From JAJDAT01 sp964570665 (GTDB taxonomy: Bacteria; Nitrospinota; Nitrospinia; Nitrospinales; JAJDAT01): DNA of 64,000 nucleotides. The position numbers and the translations under genes were made by a program. Position 1 is the first letter of the stretch. Every line of letters begins with the position of its first letter. Where the stretch lies: positions 247,267 through 311,266 of the forward strand of contig CAZMZH010000003.1 of NCBI GenBank assembly GCA_964570665.1, in the 5' to 3' direction. Under the pieces are notes generated by a model. That model did not search any database. It was not told where the DNA came from and saw only the letters and a list, made by a program, of their open reading frames with translations. Shown one piece after another: positions 1 to 9,127 of this stretch.

Positions 1-672
1 CGTAAATGGAATTTGTATGCGGCGAAATCTATGAATGAAAAAACAATTAAGCTTTTGAGTAAGGGAGCCAATTTGAAAGAAAAGAAAGAAAAGTGGAGAC
101 GATTATTTTCAAAGAATCCTTTTAAACAGAGTAATTTTTTTTTGACGGTTTGGTATGCGCTTAAAAATAAAATAACGAATGAGTTAGTTTCTCTCCATAA
201 TCAAATACAGAGCGAAATGAAGTCTAGAGCTAAATCGTCTCAAGAAAATGGTCCGACTTATTCAATGGATTCTCTTGAAAAAACGTTGCAAGAATCTGTG
301 AGTTTTTGGAAAAATAGTTCCTTGCAAATGAGAGACGTTTTGGAGTCCAAAAATGCTAGATATTTTCATTTTCTTCAACCCAACCAATATTTTAAAGGGT
401 CCAAACCTTTAAGCGTTTGGGAAAAACAATATGCGGTTTCACAAAAATCAAAGGCGGCGGAATCTATTCAATTGGGTTACCCTATGTTGATTAACGCGGG
501 ACAGGAGTTGAAAGAAGCTGGTATTCAATTTATAGATTTAACGGGTCTTTTTAAAAATGAGACGGATACTTTATATAAAGACTTTTGCTGTCACTACAAT
601 CAGATCGGGAATGATATCCTGGCGAGAGAAATAGGAGTAAATATAAAAAAATCTTTTTCTGCGCGCAATTGA
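1..672 (+). CDS. SGNH-hydrolase-like protein, C-terminal part (5' end outside the window)
   Basis: The reading frame is open from the first bases of the window (it reads R-K-W-N-L-Y before any possible start), so this is the C-terminal part of a longer protein. The visible residues include YFHFLQPNQY, a phrase common in envelope SGNH-like proteins, and near the end HYNQIGNDILA, which resembles the block V histidine region (HxNxxG) of SGNH hydrolases. The middle is lysine-rich and not recognisable. In this superfamily the fold serves carbohydrate O-acetylation or deacetylation at the cell surface; that role is inference here. A second SGNH-like gene lies at 16496-18337. No signal peptide can be judged because the N-terminus is missing. 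Confidence 0.6.
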   Translation, partial: RKWNLYAAKSMNEKTIKLLSKGANLKEKKEKWRRLFSKNPFKQSNFFLTVWYALKNKITNELVSLHNQIQSEMKSRAKSSQENGPTYSMDSLEKTLQESVSFWKNSSLQMRDVLESKNARYFHFLQPNQYFKGSKPLSVWEKQYAVSQKSKAAESIQLGYPMLINAGQELKEAGIQFIDLTGLFKNETDTLYKDFCCHYNQIGNDILAREIGVNIKKSFSARN

Positions 673-731
673 TGAAACTTTTAAAGACTGTTTTTTAGTA
701 AGTTTCTCAAAGCTTTATTTCTAAATTTAAA

Positions 732-770
732 AGATCCCGGCCGATGGAAGCAAACCAACGGCCGGGATCT
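732..770. terminator. Perfect 12-bp hairpin between convergent genes
   Basis: Arms 732-743 and 759-770 are perfect inverted repeats around a 15-nt loop, rich in G and C. On the minus strand the stem is followed by TTTAAATT, so it best serves as the terminator of the SUMF1 gene that ends at 776. On the plus strand a weaker T-run starts near 777, so it may act both ways. Confidence 0.65.
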
Positions 771-775
771 ATCGG

Positions 776-1678
776 TTAGTTTTTTGGCGCTTCTTTATCG
801 CGCGCGCAGCGGAAACCTACTATGCTATCTTTTCTTCCTGAGTTGGCTGCAAACCGTTTTGCGGTTCGAACGTCTACTTTACGAGCGTCCCAGGACCCGC
901 CTCGAAAAACATGGTTTTTCTTTTTTCCAGGACCCGTCGGATTCATAATAGGCGATTCTTTATAGTAGAATTGATCGTAAAAGTCGGTTACCCATTCCGA
1001 TGCATTCCCTGCCATATCAAATATCCCATAAACGCTACGGCCCATAGGAAAACTTCCGACGGGGCTCATGTATTTAAAACCGTCAGCCTCACCGGCGATA
1101 TTAGCTCGTTTTTTTAAAAACTTATTGCCCCAGGGATAAATTAATCCATGAGTTCCTCGAGCTGCTTTTTCCCATTCCGCTTCTCTTGGCAACCGTTTAC
1201 CTGCCCATTTACAATAGTTGGTGGCATCCATCCATGAAACCCCCACAACAGGATACTCTGGCGTATCTAAAACTGATTGATCCCCTTGGAAAAAGGGAAC
1301 CGACGGTTTGACATAATTTGCCGCTCGCATAAACACATTATAATCTTTTACGGATACCTCGTATTTATCTATGAAGAAAGAGTCTAAATAAACTTCTTTT
1401 TCTGGTTTTTCATCATAGCCTCCGGAATCCGAACCGCGAGTGAACACCCCTTCCGGTATTAAAACCATTTCCCTGTCGTCGTCGCCGGTTGTAGTCTCAT
1501 AGATGCTAAAATCCCGGTTGTCGTCAACGACAAGATTTTTAGATTTAGCTTGTATTTTTCTAACTTTTTCGTCGTATTCGATCGATTTCTTGATTTCCCA
1601 TACAATAGTCAAGGCGAACGCAATGGTGATGAAAAAGGCTAGAACGATTCCGACCATTAATTGCTTGTTGCTTTGCAT
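776..1678 (-). CDS. Membrane-anchored SUMF1/FGE-sulfatase-domain protein
   Basis: A single N-terminal membrane segment (about residues 7-27) is followed by a linker and a SUMF1 domain (about 70-295). Family landmarks are MVLIPEGVF, DEKPEKEVYLDSFFIDKYEVS, the GVSWMDATNYCKWAGKRLPREAEWEKAARG block, YPWGN, GIFDMAGNASEWV and the final FRGGSW...GFRCARD. The two copper-binding cysteines of true formylglycine-generating enzymes, which follow GGSY, are absent: the sequence runs GGSWDARKVDVRTAKR. It is therefore unlikely to make formylglycine and more likely is a structural or ligand-binding member facing the periplasm. The gene stands alone, divergent from the phosphatase at 2021. Two more SUMF1 genes occur at 21860 and 33501. 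Confidence 0.88.
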   Translation of the reverse strand: MQSNKQLMVGIVLAFFITIAFALTIVWEIKKSIEYDEKVRKIQAKSKNLVVDDNRDFSIYETTTGDDDREMVLIPEGVFTRGSDSGGYDEKPEKEVYLDSFFIDKYEVSVKDYNVFMRAANYVKPSVPFFQGDQSVLDTPEYPVVGVSWMDATNYCKWAGKRLPREAEWEKAARGTHGLIYPWGNKFLKKRANIAGEADGFKYMSPVGSFPMGRSVYGIFDMAGNASEWVTDFYDQFYYKESPIMNPTGPGKKKNHVFRGGSWDARKVDVRTAKRFAANSGRKDSIVGFRCARDKEAPKN

Positions 1679-2020
1679 AAATTTTGCGCTTGTAAGGTGA
1701 TTAATGACTGCGAATTGACTAGTTTACCGAGCTTGCTAAACAAAGTAAACCTTTCTATTCTATTGTTGTAAAGGGAAGAGACAGTTTAGAGCTTCGATAA
1801 AATAATTATTTTTATCTAAAACATTGAAGTTTAGCTGAAGATGTAATCATCAGGTTTTTAAACGGTTAATATTTTTAAATCCTCGGTTTGTCGCTTAAGT
1901 ATTATAGATATAAATATGTTTGGGATGGTTATAATAGTTTTGGTTATTTTTGTTTTAATTATTTAGATCTAGACTATTCTCGATAACAAACTGAAAAAAC
2001 GTTTTTTAGGAAAAAATAAA
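1679..2020. other. Divergent intergenic region, no gene seen
   Basis: This AT-rich 342-bp spacer separates divergent genes and should carry promoters for both. On the minus strand TTTACA and TTTACT lie 17 nt apart near 1744-1772, a weak sigma-70-like pair. On the plus strand an AGGA ribosome binding site precedes the ATG at 2021. No ORF, hairpin or repeat stands out. Confidence 0.4.
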
Positions 2021-2797
2021 ATGGAATTAATGGAAGCAAAAGATACGGCGCTTTCTTTTTTAAAACCCGCAATCGCGGAAACTTTGAAATGGTTTAGGGC
2101 GGATTTTAAAGTAGAGTTAAAAGAGGATCAAAGCCCTGTAACGATAGCGGATAAGAATACCGAAGAGATTTTGCGAAAACATATTTCTAAAAACTTTCCT
2201 GGTCACGGCATTATTGGAGAAGAATTTGGGGAGAAAACAAATGAAGGAGAATGGACTTGGACCATAGATCCAATAGATGGAACTCGTTCATTTATTCGTG
2301 GGTTGCCTTTTTATTCTATTTTGATTTCACTTTTGCATCATGGCGAACCCGTTATTGGAATCGTTTCATTTCCTGCTTTGGGAGAAACGTATTGGGCGGT
2401 TAAAGGACAGGGGGCTTATTGTGGAGATTTAAAGGTTAAAGTTTCCGAAGAAATGCGAATCGCAAAATCATTAGTGGCCACTGCCGATAGATATTGTTTC
2501 AAAGAAAAGAAGGCCTTATTTTTATTGGAATATTTGAGTCGCGAAGCAAGCTTGATTCGAACATACCCTGATGCATTCGGTCATATTTTGGCAATTCGAG
2601 GCGCGGTGGATGTTATGGTCGACCCTTGGGCTTATATTTGGGATTTTGCGCCCTTAAAAGTGTTGGCGGAAGAAGCTGGGGGGGTATTTATCAATTTTCG
2701 AGGAAATAAAAACGATATTCGCGAGGGATCTGCAATTGTAGGGAATAAAAATCTGGCTAAATTAGTAAAAAGAGCCTTAGAGAAAGGAAGTCCTTAA
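2021..2797 (+). CDS. Inositol-monophosphatase-family phosphatase, probably histidinol-phosphatase (HisN type)
   Basis: This 258-residue protein carries the metal-binding motifs of the IMPase superfamily: GEEFG (about 67-71), DPIDGT (about 86-91) and the C-terminal WDFAPLKVLAEEAGG. The phrase TRSFIRGLPFYSILISLL directly after DPIDGT, and VDVMVDPWAYIWDFAPL, are typical of the HisN branch, which releases phosphate from L-histidinol phosphate, rather than of CysQ or true inositol phosphatases. Assignment to HisN rests on recalled sequence character, not on a search, and no other his genes are nearby. The start at 2021 is supported by AGGA about 8 nt upstream; a second ATG lies three codons in. 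The gene ends only 5 bp from the convergent DUF2203 gene. Confidence 0.75.
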   Translation: MELMEAKDTALSFLKPAIAETLKWFRADFKVELKEDQSPVTIADKNTEEILRKHISKNFPGHGIIGEEFGEKTNEGEWTWTIDPIDGTRSFIRGLPFYSILISLLHHGEPVIGIVSFPALGETYWAVKGQGAYCGDLKVKVSEEMRIAKSLVATADRYCFKEKKALFLLEYLSREASLIRTYPDAFGHILAIRGAVDVMVDPWAYIWDFAPLKVLAEEAGGVFINFRGNKNDIREGSAIVGNKNLAKLVKRALEKGSP

Positions 2798-2802
2798 TAA
2801 AA

Positions 2803-3183
2803 TTATAATTCTTGCCGCCCCGCAAATCCTGAATCTAGATCATGCCAATGCGTAATTTTTGTTTCTGGGTTTTTCCAGCAAAGATAAACCTCTTTGCCTT
2901 CTCGCATAGCTGGAAAATCGACTAAGCCTTGATCTAGGCCTTTTATGACGCAACCTCTGTTTTTAAGGCCGTTTAGTAAGGAGTTGAACTTTAGGGCAAA
3001 TACTAAGTATTCGGGACCTTGTAGGCTACCTCCATTTTCGTTTGCTTTTTTCCATGCCTTTTTTACATCCGGAAACTTTTTAGATAGAGTTTGTGACAAA
3101 CTCTGAATTTCGGGAATTATTTCTAAAAGGTGAGGAACTAGAGAGTTAGCTTCTTCAACGGTAAAATATTTTTTAAATGTCAT
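2803..3183 (-). CDS. DUF2203 family protein
   Basis: This small soluble protein of 126 residues matches DUF2203: the N-terminal YFTVEEANSLVPHL, a helical middle, then IKGLDQGLVDFPAMREGKEVYLCWK and the C-terminal HWHDLDSGFAGRQEL. The family is widespread in bacteria and has no established biochemical role; the conserved acidic, histidine and tryptophan residues near the C-terminus suggest a ligand or metal site, which is inference. Length is normal for the family. It faces the phosphatase gene tail to tail and has a long AT-rich upstream region. No operon partner is visible. Confidence 0.85.
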   Translation of the reverse strand: MTFKKYFTVEEANSLVPHLLEIIPEIQSLSQTLSKKFPDVKKAWKKANENGGSLQGPEYLVFALKFNSLLNGLKNRGCVIKGLDQGLVDFPAMREGKEVYLCWKNPETKITHWHDLDSGFAGRQEL

Positions 3184-3410
3184 TATAAAGATAGGCGTGA
3201 ATAGTTAGTTGCGATTATAATTTATTAAAGTTTTGTTTCCAAGTAGGCAACGTTCTTTATCTTTTCAATAAATTATCCTTTGTGAGAAAAAAACCTTTTA
3301 TTTCATTGAGTTAGTGAAGTTTTGATTCTCTTTAATTAATTAGGAAAATTATAAAAAAGTTTTTTAGGTAAAAAAATGATGATTTTAGGGTTTTAAAAGG
3401 CTTTTTTTCA

Positions 3411-3437
3411 TTGACAAATGCCCCTTAAGGTTATAAA
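3411..3437 (+). promoter_or_regulatory. Probable sigma-70 promoter of the secreted-protein gene
   Basis: TTGACA at 3411-3416 and TATAAA at 3432-3437 are separated by 15 nt, slightly short of ideal. A transcript starting near 3444 would have a leader of about 130 nt before the ATG at 3575, with the hairpin described at 3485. Confidence 0.55.
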
Positions 3438-3484
3438 TTTCCACGAAAGAAACGTGTTTTTTATTAACAGGCTATATAGGTTGG

Positions 3485-3531
3485 CATAAAAAGCGGTTAT
3501 TTGTACCCGGTAGGACTTTTCGCTTTTTATG
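3485..3531 (+). promoter_or_regulatory. Perfect 11-bp hairpin in the 5' leader
   Basis: CATAAAAAGCG (3485-3495) and CGCTTTTTATG (3521-3531) are perfect inverted repeats around a 25-nt loop. There is no T-run directly after the stem, so this is not a standard terminator. Its place between the promoter and the GGGGAGG ribosome binding site suggests mRNA stabilisation or control of expression. No known riboswitch class was recognised. Confidence 0.45.
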
Positions 3532-3574
3532 TATTAAATATTTAACTAGTAAAATTATTTGGGGAGGCTTAATA

Positions 3575-4042
3575 ATGAAAAAATCTTTAGTTGTAGCCGC
3601 TGTTTTGGCTTTCGCTTCTGTATTCGCTTTTGGTAGCGTAGCAATCGCGGATGACACAGTTCCTGGGGCTTATGCTCAGCAAGACCAAAGCGTAATGGGT
3701 GTTACACAAACCATGATGCAAATGGGCGCAAGAGATCGAGCTTTGACCGACGCTGTTAACCGTGCTTCCGGCGCTGCTTTATCTAGAAGTTCTTCTGTTG
3801 GCGTGAACGTAGACTATCAATTTGGTTCTTCTCAAACTGATCAATCTTGGAAACAACAACGAACTGTTGCAGAAGCTTCTGTTCATGGTTTAGTTGTTGG
3901 CGACTGCCAAGGCGATAACTCTGACGATGCATATCGAAGACAAATGAATCAAAATCGCAAAGGATATTCCAAAGAAAAATTGGTATCTAATGGCGACTGT
4001 GAAAATATTCATTCAACCATTAATATTGGCGCTGTTGAATAA
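3575..4042 (+). CDS. Small secreted protein of unknown function
   Basis: I do not recognise this family. The 155-residue protein begins with a textbook signal peptide (MKKSLVVAAVLAFASVFAFG, cleavage likely after SVAIA near residue 25). The mature part is polar, rich in serine, glutamine and asparagine, has an alanine-rich helical stretch (about 55-72) and two cysteines in short similar contexts (VVGDCQGDN and VSNGDCENI), which could form one disulfide. A very strong ribosome binding site (GGGGAGG, 3560-3566) sits 8 nt before the ATG. Together with its own promoter, leader hairpin and strong terminator this indicates an abundant monocistronic product. Role could be periplasmic, surface or extracellular; nothing in the sequence decides. 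Confidence 0.8.
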   Translation: MKKSLVVAAVLAFASVFAFGSVAIADDTVPGAYAQQDQSVMGVTQTMMQMGARDRALTDAVNRASGAALSRSSSVGVNVDYQFGSSQTDQSWKQQRTVAEASVHGLVVGDCQGDNSDDAYRRQMNQNRKGYSKEKLVSNGDCENIHSTINIGAVE

Positions 4043-4061
4043 GCATTCTTAAAAAAAAATT

Positions 4062-4097
4062 AGCCGATAGGGGTTTCCCCCTATCGGCTTTTTTTTT
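4062..4097 (+). terminator. Strong intrinsic terminator
   Basis: A 12-bp perfect stem (4062-4073 with 4078-4089) with a 4-nt loop is followed by eight to nine T residues. An A-run just upstream (4051-4059) makes it usable in both directions. It closes the secreted-protein transcript. Confidence 0.9.
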
Positions 4098-4187
4098 GCC
4101 TGAAACTTGCTAAAATAGATTTTTTACCCCCTTCTTACATTGCTTCAAATTGATAAGAGCTATTAAATTTAAAGGAATAATTAATCG

Positions 4188-5366
4188 GTGGGAGTTCTTT
4201 CGGGATTAGACGTTTTTTTTAAAGAACCAACTAAATATGTCCAGGGAAAGAACTTGGGACTTTTAGTAAACCATACGAGTTTGACAAGAAACTATTTTCA
4301 TTCAATCGTTCATTTAAAAAGTAGGAACGATTTGAAGATTATTAAATTATTTGCTCCTGAGCATGGCCTATATGGCGTCGATCAAGACATGGCGAAGATC
4401 GCAGATGCCAAAGATCCAGTTTCAGGCTTAGCTGTTCAAAGTTTGTATGGAAAAGACTCAAAATCTTTAACGCCTTCTGTTGAAGCGTTAAATGATATTG
4501 ATACTCTAATTTTTGACATCCAAGATATAGGGGCCAGGTACTACACATTTATTTATACAATGGCCAACTGCATGAAAGTTTGCAAAGAGGCTGGAGTGCG
4601 TTTTGTAGTTTGTGATCGACCAAACCCTATTAATGGAATTCAAATAGAAGGAAATCTAGTTCGAGAAGATCAACGATCATTTGTGGGGCAGTATCCTTTA
4701 TTGAACCGCCATGGAATGACCGCTGGAGAACTTGCGCAGCTTTTTAGAGAGGAATTTGAGCTTGATTGCGACTTAAAAATCGTTCCAATGGAAGGTTGGA
4801 AACGAGAAATGTGGTATGACCAGACAGGGTTGCCATGGGTGGCGCCTTCGCCCAATATGCCGACTTTAGAGACGGCGGTTATATATCCGGGAATGTGTTT
4901 AATTGAGGGGACACATCTTTCGGAAGGCAGGGGAACCACTCAACCGTTTGAACTTGTTGGAGCGCCCTACATAGATTCTCCAAAGTTGGCGAATGAATTA
5001 ATTAAAGAAGACTTGCCTGGCGTGTTTTTTCGCCCTCATTACTTTAAGCCGACATTTCAAAAGTGGGCGAATCAAGTTTGTGGTGGAGTTTTTATTCATG
5101 TAACAGATCGTACAAAATTTAAACCGTTTTTGACCAGCATTGCGGTGATTAAGGCCATCGCGAAATTATACCCAAACGAATTCGAATGGAGAAAAGAGCC
5201 TTACGAATTTGTTTCGGATCGACCGGCTATAGATTTGTTATATGGTTCTACCGAACTAAGAAAAAGTTGGTTATCGCCTGAAATGATTTTAAGCGAGATT
5301 GAAGCTTCATGGGAAGACGATAAAGAACGATTTCAGGAAATAAGAAAAAAATATTTACTTTATTAA
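4188..5366 (+). CDS. namZ: Exo-beta-N-acetylmuramidase NamZ family (DUF1343, GH171)
   Basis: The 392-residue protein matches the DUF1343 family, whose characterised members (NamZ) release terminal MurNAc from peptidoglycan fragments during cell-wall recycling. Visible landmarks are LLVNHTSL near the N-terminus, FAPEHGLYG (about 54-62), FDIQDIGARYYTFIYTM (about 107-123), VCDRPNPINGIQIEGN, the LNRHGMTAGELA block and EGTHLSEGRGTTQPFE (about 240-255). Length is normal for the family without a signal peptide; none is obvious here, so a cytoplasmic location is possible. The GTG start at 4188 has AGGA upstream at a rather long spacing. The membrane gene at 5394 follows after 27 bp and may be co-transcribed. 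Confidence 0.88.
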   Translation: MGVLSGLDVFFKEPTKYVQGKNLGLLVNHTSLTRNYFHSIVHLKSRNDLKIIKLFAPEHGLYGVDQDMAKIADAKDPVSGLAVQSLYGKDSKSLTPSVEALNDIDTLIFDIQDIGARYYTFIYTMANCMKVCKEAGVRFVVCDRPNPINGIQIEGNLVREDQRSFVGQYPLLNRHGMTAGELAQLFREEFELDCDLKIVPMEGWKREMWYDQTGLPWVAPSPNMPTLETAVIYPGMCLIEGTHLSEGRGTTQPFELVGAPYIDSPKLANELIKEDLPGVFFRPHYFKPTFQKWANQVCGGVFIHVTDRTKFKPFLTSIAVIKAIAKLYPNEFEWRKEPYEFVSDRPAIDLLYGSTELRKSWLSPEMILSEIEASWEDDKERFQEIRKKYLLY

Positions 5367-5393
5367 CCTTTTTTTGGGGGTTAATGAAAGCCT

Positions 5394-7037
5394 TTGACCA
5401 ATCCCTTCGCTCACTATGAAATTCGTCCGGAAGTATCCCTCCTTTTAATTATATTTTTAACGTTTATCCATGTTACCGCTAACGATTTTATAAACTTCGA
5501 CGATTCTTCATATGCAATTTTTCAGAATCCACTTATAAATGAATTTAACTGGAATACGTTAAAACTAGTTTTTTCACAATCCACCGCTGGGTTCTACGAT
5601 CCCATTTACATAATATCAAATTATTTTGATTACCTCATTTGGGGGCTGCATCCAGGAGGATTTCACTTAAATAATTTAATAATTCACGCAGTTAACGCGC
5701 TATTAGTTTTTAAGATCGCCTTTCGATTGACTAAAAATATGGGGTTAGCCTGGTTAGCGGGTTGTTTTTTTGGAATTCACCCAATTCAAACAGAAGTTGT
5801 AGTTTGGGCCGCAAACAGAAAAGATACGCTTTCTTTATTATTTGGTTTGATAGCTTTTTATATTTATCTCTTAGGAACTAAAGACTCTAGAGCTCCTTTC
5901 AAATATTGGGTATTTTCTATTGTTTGTTTAATTATTGGTATGGGAGCAAAGCCCACAATAATAATCATTCCGACCATTATTTTAGCCGCTGAAATATTTT
6001 TTATTAAAAGCCCTTTTAAAAAGATTTGGACATTTCAACTAATTGCCAATGGACTGGCAATATGTTTTATTTTGATAACATTTCCTCTGGCGCTAAAGGG
6101 AGAAGCTGTTGATCCCGCTTTAGGCTGGACTTTATCAAAGCATCTAAGTTTTTTTTCTTATTTATATATTTATTTTATTAATTTAGCTTTATTCCCGATA
6201 AATTTAAGCGGTCTTTATTTAATTTCTTCTGAAAGATCGTTTGACGGGGTGACCATAGCGATACTATCTATTGGAGTAGGAGGGGTATTTTATCTTTTAA
6301 AAAACTTGAAAAACTTATCTTCTTTTTCGATTCAAAAGAAATCGATTCTCTGGGGCGCGATCATATATCTAGTCGGTTTGCTTATGTATACAAACATTGT
6401 TTCGCGACATATTTATTTGGCGGATCGCTATCAATACCTAAGTTTTTTAGGCTTTAGTTTGTCTGTTGCTGGTTGCGTTTATTTGATCAAGCGTTCAAGA
6501 CTAAGAATGCAAGTAGGAGTTTTATTAATATCAACGTGGATTATTTTAACGATAATCCGAGTTTCCGATTGGAAAAGCAGTTCTTCTTTTTGGGCCGATG
6601 TGGACAGTAAACGCAATATTTCCCTGCATCAGAAGAAAATGAACTTAGGTAATGCTTACGCTTTTGAACGTAGATGGAAGCAATCTGCCGATGAATATTT
6701 AAAAATTAATTACGGTCAAGTTGAGGACATTGCTAGGTTATTTCAAATTGCAGATATTTTTCAGTCGGCAGGCGAATTTTCTCAGGCCCATCGGATCTTA
6801 TTTTCAATTATGGAAAAGGGGCCAATGAAAAGTCATGCTTTTTTCAGGTTAGCGGTTATGAATTTGGCGCAAGGAGCGCCTGATTCTGCAGAAAAGGTGT
6901 TGAAAGAATATGGAAAAAGGTTCCCAGATTGGTTAGTAAGAGAATTGAGAGAAGTAATTGATTTAGACCGTTCTGGGCAAAAACAAAAAGCATTTAAAGA
7001 GCTAAATCTTATAAGAGAAAGAATTAATTCAAACTAA
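5394..7037 (+). CDS. Polytopic membrane protein with C-terminal TPR, TMTC/GT-C glycosyltransferase-like
   Basis: This 547-residue protein has about ten hydrophobic segments (residues 14 to 400) and a soluble C-terminal helical region (about 415-545) that reads like degenerate TPRs. After the first membrane segment comes NFDDSSY, a D-D pair where GT-C glycosyltransferases keep their first-loop acidic motif, and later GIHPIQTEVVVWAANRKD, a block typical of TMTC-like proteins. In this group a lipid-linked sugar is usually transferred to an extracytoplasmic target; substrate here is unknown. The TTG at 5394 is the only start in frame, since a stop lies just upstream at 5385; GGGGG at 5376-5380 may act as ribosome binding site. 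It follows namZ closely. Confidence 0.7.
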   Translation: MTNPFAHYEIRPEVSLLLIIFLTFIHVTANDFINFDDSSYAIFQNPLINEFNWNTLKLVFSQSTAGFYDPIYIISNYFDYLIWGLHPGGFHLNNLIIHAVNALLVFKIAFRLTKNMGLAWLAGCFFGIHPIQTEVVVWAANRKDTLSLLFGLIAFYIYLLGTKDSRAPFKYWVFSIVCLIIGMGAKPTIIIIPTIILAAEIFFIKSPFKKIWTFQLIANGLAICFILITFPLALKGEAVDPALGWTLSKHLSFFSYLYIYFINLALFPINLSGLYLISSERSFDGVTIAILSIGVGGVFYLLKNLKNLSSFSIQKKSILWGAIIYLVGLLMYTNIVSRHIYLADRYQYLSFLGFSLSVAGCVYLIKRSRLRMQVGVLLISTWIILTIIRVSDWKSSSSFWADVDSKRNISLHQKKMNLGNAYAFERRWKQSADEYLKINYGQVEDIARLFQIADIFQSAGEFSQAHRILFSIMEKGPMKSHAFFRLAVMNLAQGAPDSAEKVLKEYGKRFPDWLVRELREVIDLDRSGQKQKAFKELNLIRERINSN

Positions 7038-7105
7038 AGGTAGTGAATTAAATTCTACGAAAAATGGTATAAAAATCTTTATTTTATTGAAAATGGCTCT
7101 CAGTA

Positions 7106-7134
7106 TTGACAAACTCTTTAGGAGTTTGTATATT
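7106..7134 (+). promoter_or_regulatory. Near-consensus sigma-70 promoter before dnaG
   Basis: TTGACA (7106-7111) and TATATT (7129-7134) are separated by exactly 17 nt. It would start transcripts about 140 nt before the dnaG start and drive the dnaG-rpoD pair. Confidence 0.75.
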
Positions 7135-7279
7135 CCTTTTTGGAAGCGTTTTTCCTATTAAATTTCATAGTTTACGAAGATTTTCGAGGTTTTCTGCCAG
7201 CCTAAATCATGCGATTTTAGGGACTTAGCTTCCCTCATGCCGCTCTTTTTAATCGTCCTTTAGGAAAACACTCTAGGTT

Positions 7280-9088
7280 TTGAGCTATATTCCCGAAAAT
7301 GTTATTGAGGAAATTCGGACGCGATCCGATATCGTCGAAATTGTGACAGACTATGTCCCAATTAAGCAAAATGGGCAAAATTTTAAAGGGCTTTGCCCAT
7401 TCCACCCTGAAAAAACCCCCTCATTTACGGTAAGCCCGGCCAAGCAGATTTATCATTGTTTTGGTTGTGGGGCAGGTGGAAATGTTTTTAAATTTATCAT
7501 GGCACAAGAAGGCATTTCGTTTGTTGAAACAATTGAGAAGCTAGCTTATAGATACAACATTTCTTTGCCAAAGGAAGAATCTCCCTTCAGAGGAAGCGAT
7601 GGAGGGCTTAGACAAACGATTGAAGGTTTGAATAAACAAGCTGCAGATTATTTTTTTAAAAATCTGGTCAATAATTCTAAATCCAATGAGGCTCTGGAGT
7701 ATCTAAAGTTAAGAGATATTTCCGAAGAAACTATAAAAATATATCAATTAGGATGGGCTGTACAAAGCTGGAGAAATCTAACAGATTATTTTGTTAAATC
7801 CTGTAAAACGCCCCATATTGATTTAGAGAAGGCGGGTTTAATCAAAAAAAAGGAAAAGGCTGAATCGGATTCTAGAGAAGACAACTACTACGATAGGTTT
7901 CGGGCAAGAATAATTTTCCCTCTAAAGGATGTGCGTGGTAGAATACTGGGTTTTGCTGGCAGGATCATTGTTAAAAGCGATAAGGAAGCAAAATACTTAA
8001 ATTCTCCAGAAACTGAGATTTATAAAAAGGGGGATCAAGTATTTGGATTAAACCTTGCTAAAGAAAGTATTAGACGTGAAGGGCGAGTTTTTATTTTTGA
8101 GGGATATTTCGACCAAATAAGGGCTCATCAAGCTGGAATTAAGAATACAATAGCAACTTGTGGAACAGCGCTGACGCCTAAACAAGTTTCTTTATTAAAG
8201 AATTATGCAAAAAATGTGGTTTTAGTATTTGATTCCGATCAAGCTGGCCAAGCTGCCGCCGATAAAGGCTATAAAGCCTTGGCAGATCAAGGACTAAATA
8301 TTGCCCTCATTTCATTGCCCGAAGGAGAAGATCCAGATTCTTTCATACTAAAACAAGGATCAAAGGCATTTTTGGATTTAGCCGATAAGGCAAAACCTTT
8401 TTGGGAACATTTTATTCGAAAAACAGTTTCGGCTGCAGGCACAATCTTTCCAGGTAAAAAGAGAGAGATTGTAGAGAAGTTGGCTCCATTTCTTTCCGGT
8501 TTGAATAACCATATTGATAGATCTGAGGCCGTCAAGCTTGTTTCTGAGGCATTAGCTATTGATGATAAAACCCTTTTAGGAGAGTTGAGGAAAACGGTTG
8601 AAAGCCGAAAACCATTTTTGGGGAAAACAGAATCTTCCATTAACGAGAGAGTTAAATATCCAGAAGAACGCTATTTAATTCATTTAATTGGAAATAATTC
8701 GGTTTTAGCCCAAAAGATTTTGGAGCGGATTGAATTGGAGGAGATAAACGATCCCAAATACCAAGGGATAGTCCAAGCCTATCAACAACAGTTTAAAGCT
8801 GGGTTATCATTGGAACCGGCCCAAATTATAGAGTTGATTGACGATGAGGAAGAAAAAAGAATTTTAACCCTCGTTGGAGTTTCTCCAATGATGTTTGAAA
8901 AACCCGAAGAATCTGCGGTCGATTGTATTCGGAAAATCAAATCGCGTCATTTAGAAAAAAAAATAAAAGAACTTAGAAGACAAAGGAACGAAGCGGAAAA
9001 ACAAGGTCAAACGGAACGATTTCGCCAATTGCAACAGTTGGTGAACGAGATGAAATCTTCGTTAAATCAAGTGACCGTTTCCTTTTAA
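7280..9088 (+). CDS. dnaG: DNA primase
   Basis: DnaG makes RNA primers at the replication fork. The 602-residue protein shows all standard parts: the CHC2 zinc-binding domain with C39, H42, C60 and C63 (CPFHPEKTPSFTV and YHCFGCGAGG), the catalytic core, and the Toprim motif with EGYFD (about 275) and VLVFDSDQAG (about 318). The C-terminal third is the helicase-interaction region, more variable as expected. Translation starts at TTG 7280, which gives the usual SYIPENVIEEIRTRSDIVEIV N-terminus. It is followed after 39 bp by rpoD, as in the macromolecular synthesis operon of many bacteria, but rpsU is not in front of it. Confidence 0.97.
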   Translation: MSYIPENVIEEIRTRSDIVEIVTDYVPIKQNGQNFKGLCPFHPEKTPSFTVSPAKQIYHCFGCGAGGNVFKFIMAQEGISFVETIEKLAYRYNISLPKEESPFRGSDGGLRQTIEGLNKQAADYFFKNLVNNSKSNEALEYLKLRDISEETIKIYQLGWAVQSWRNLTDYFVKSCKTPHIDLEKAGLIKKKEKAESDSREDNYYDRFRARIIFPLKDVRGRILGFAGRIIVKSDKEAKYLNSPETEIYKKGDQVFGLNLAKESIRREGRVFIFEGYFDQIRAHQAGIKNTIATCGTALTPKQVSLLKNYAKNVVLVFDSDQAGQAAADKGYKALADQGLNIALISLPEGEDPDSFILKQGSKAFLDLADKAKPFWEHFIRKTVSAAGTIFPGKKREIVEKLAPFLSGLNNHIDRSEAVKLVSEALAIDDKTLLGELRKTVESRKPFLGKTESSINERVKYPEERYLIHLIGNNSVLAQKILERIELEEINDPKYQGIVQAYQQQFKAGLSLEPAQIIELIDDEEEKRILTLVGVSPMMFEKPEESAVDCIRKIKSRHLEKKIKELRRQRNEAEKQGQTERFRQLQQLVNEMKSSLNQVTVSF

Positions 9089-9127
9089 TTTCGCTTTAAC
9101 CCTTAAAACTTAGGAGAATATTTACAG

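Noticed and set aside
776..1678. True formylglycine-generating enzyme
   Set aside because: The copper-binding cysteine pair is absent and no sulfatase gene is nearby; the same holds for the genes at 21860 and 33501.
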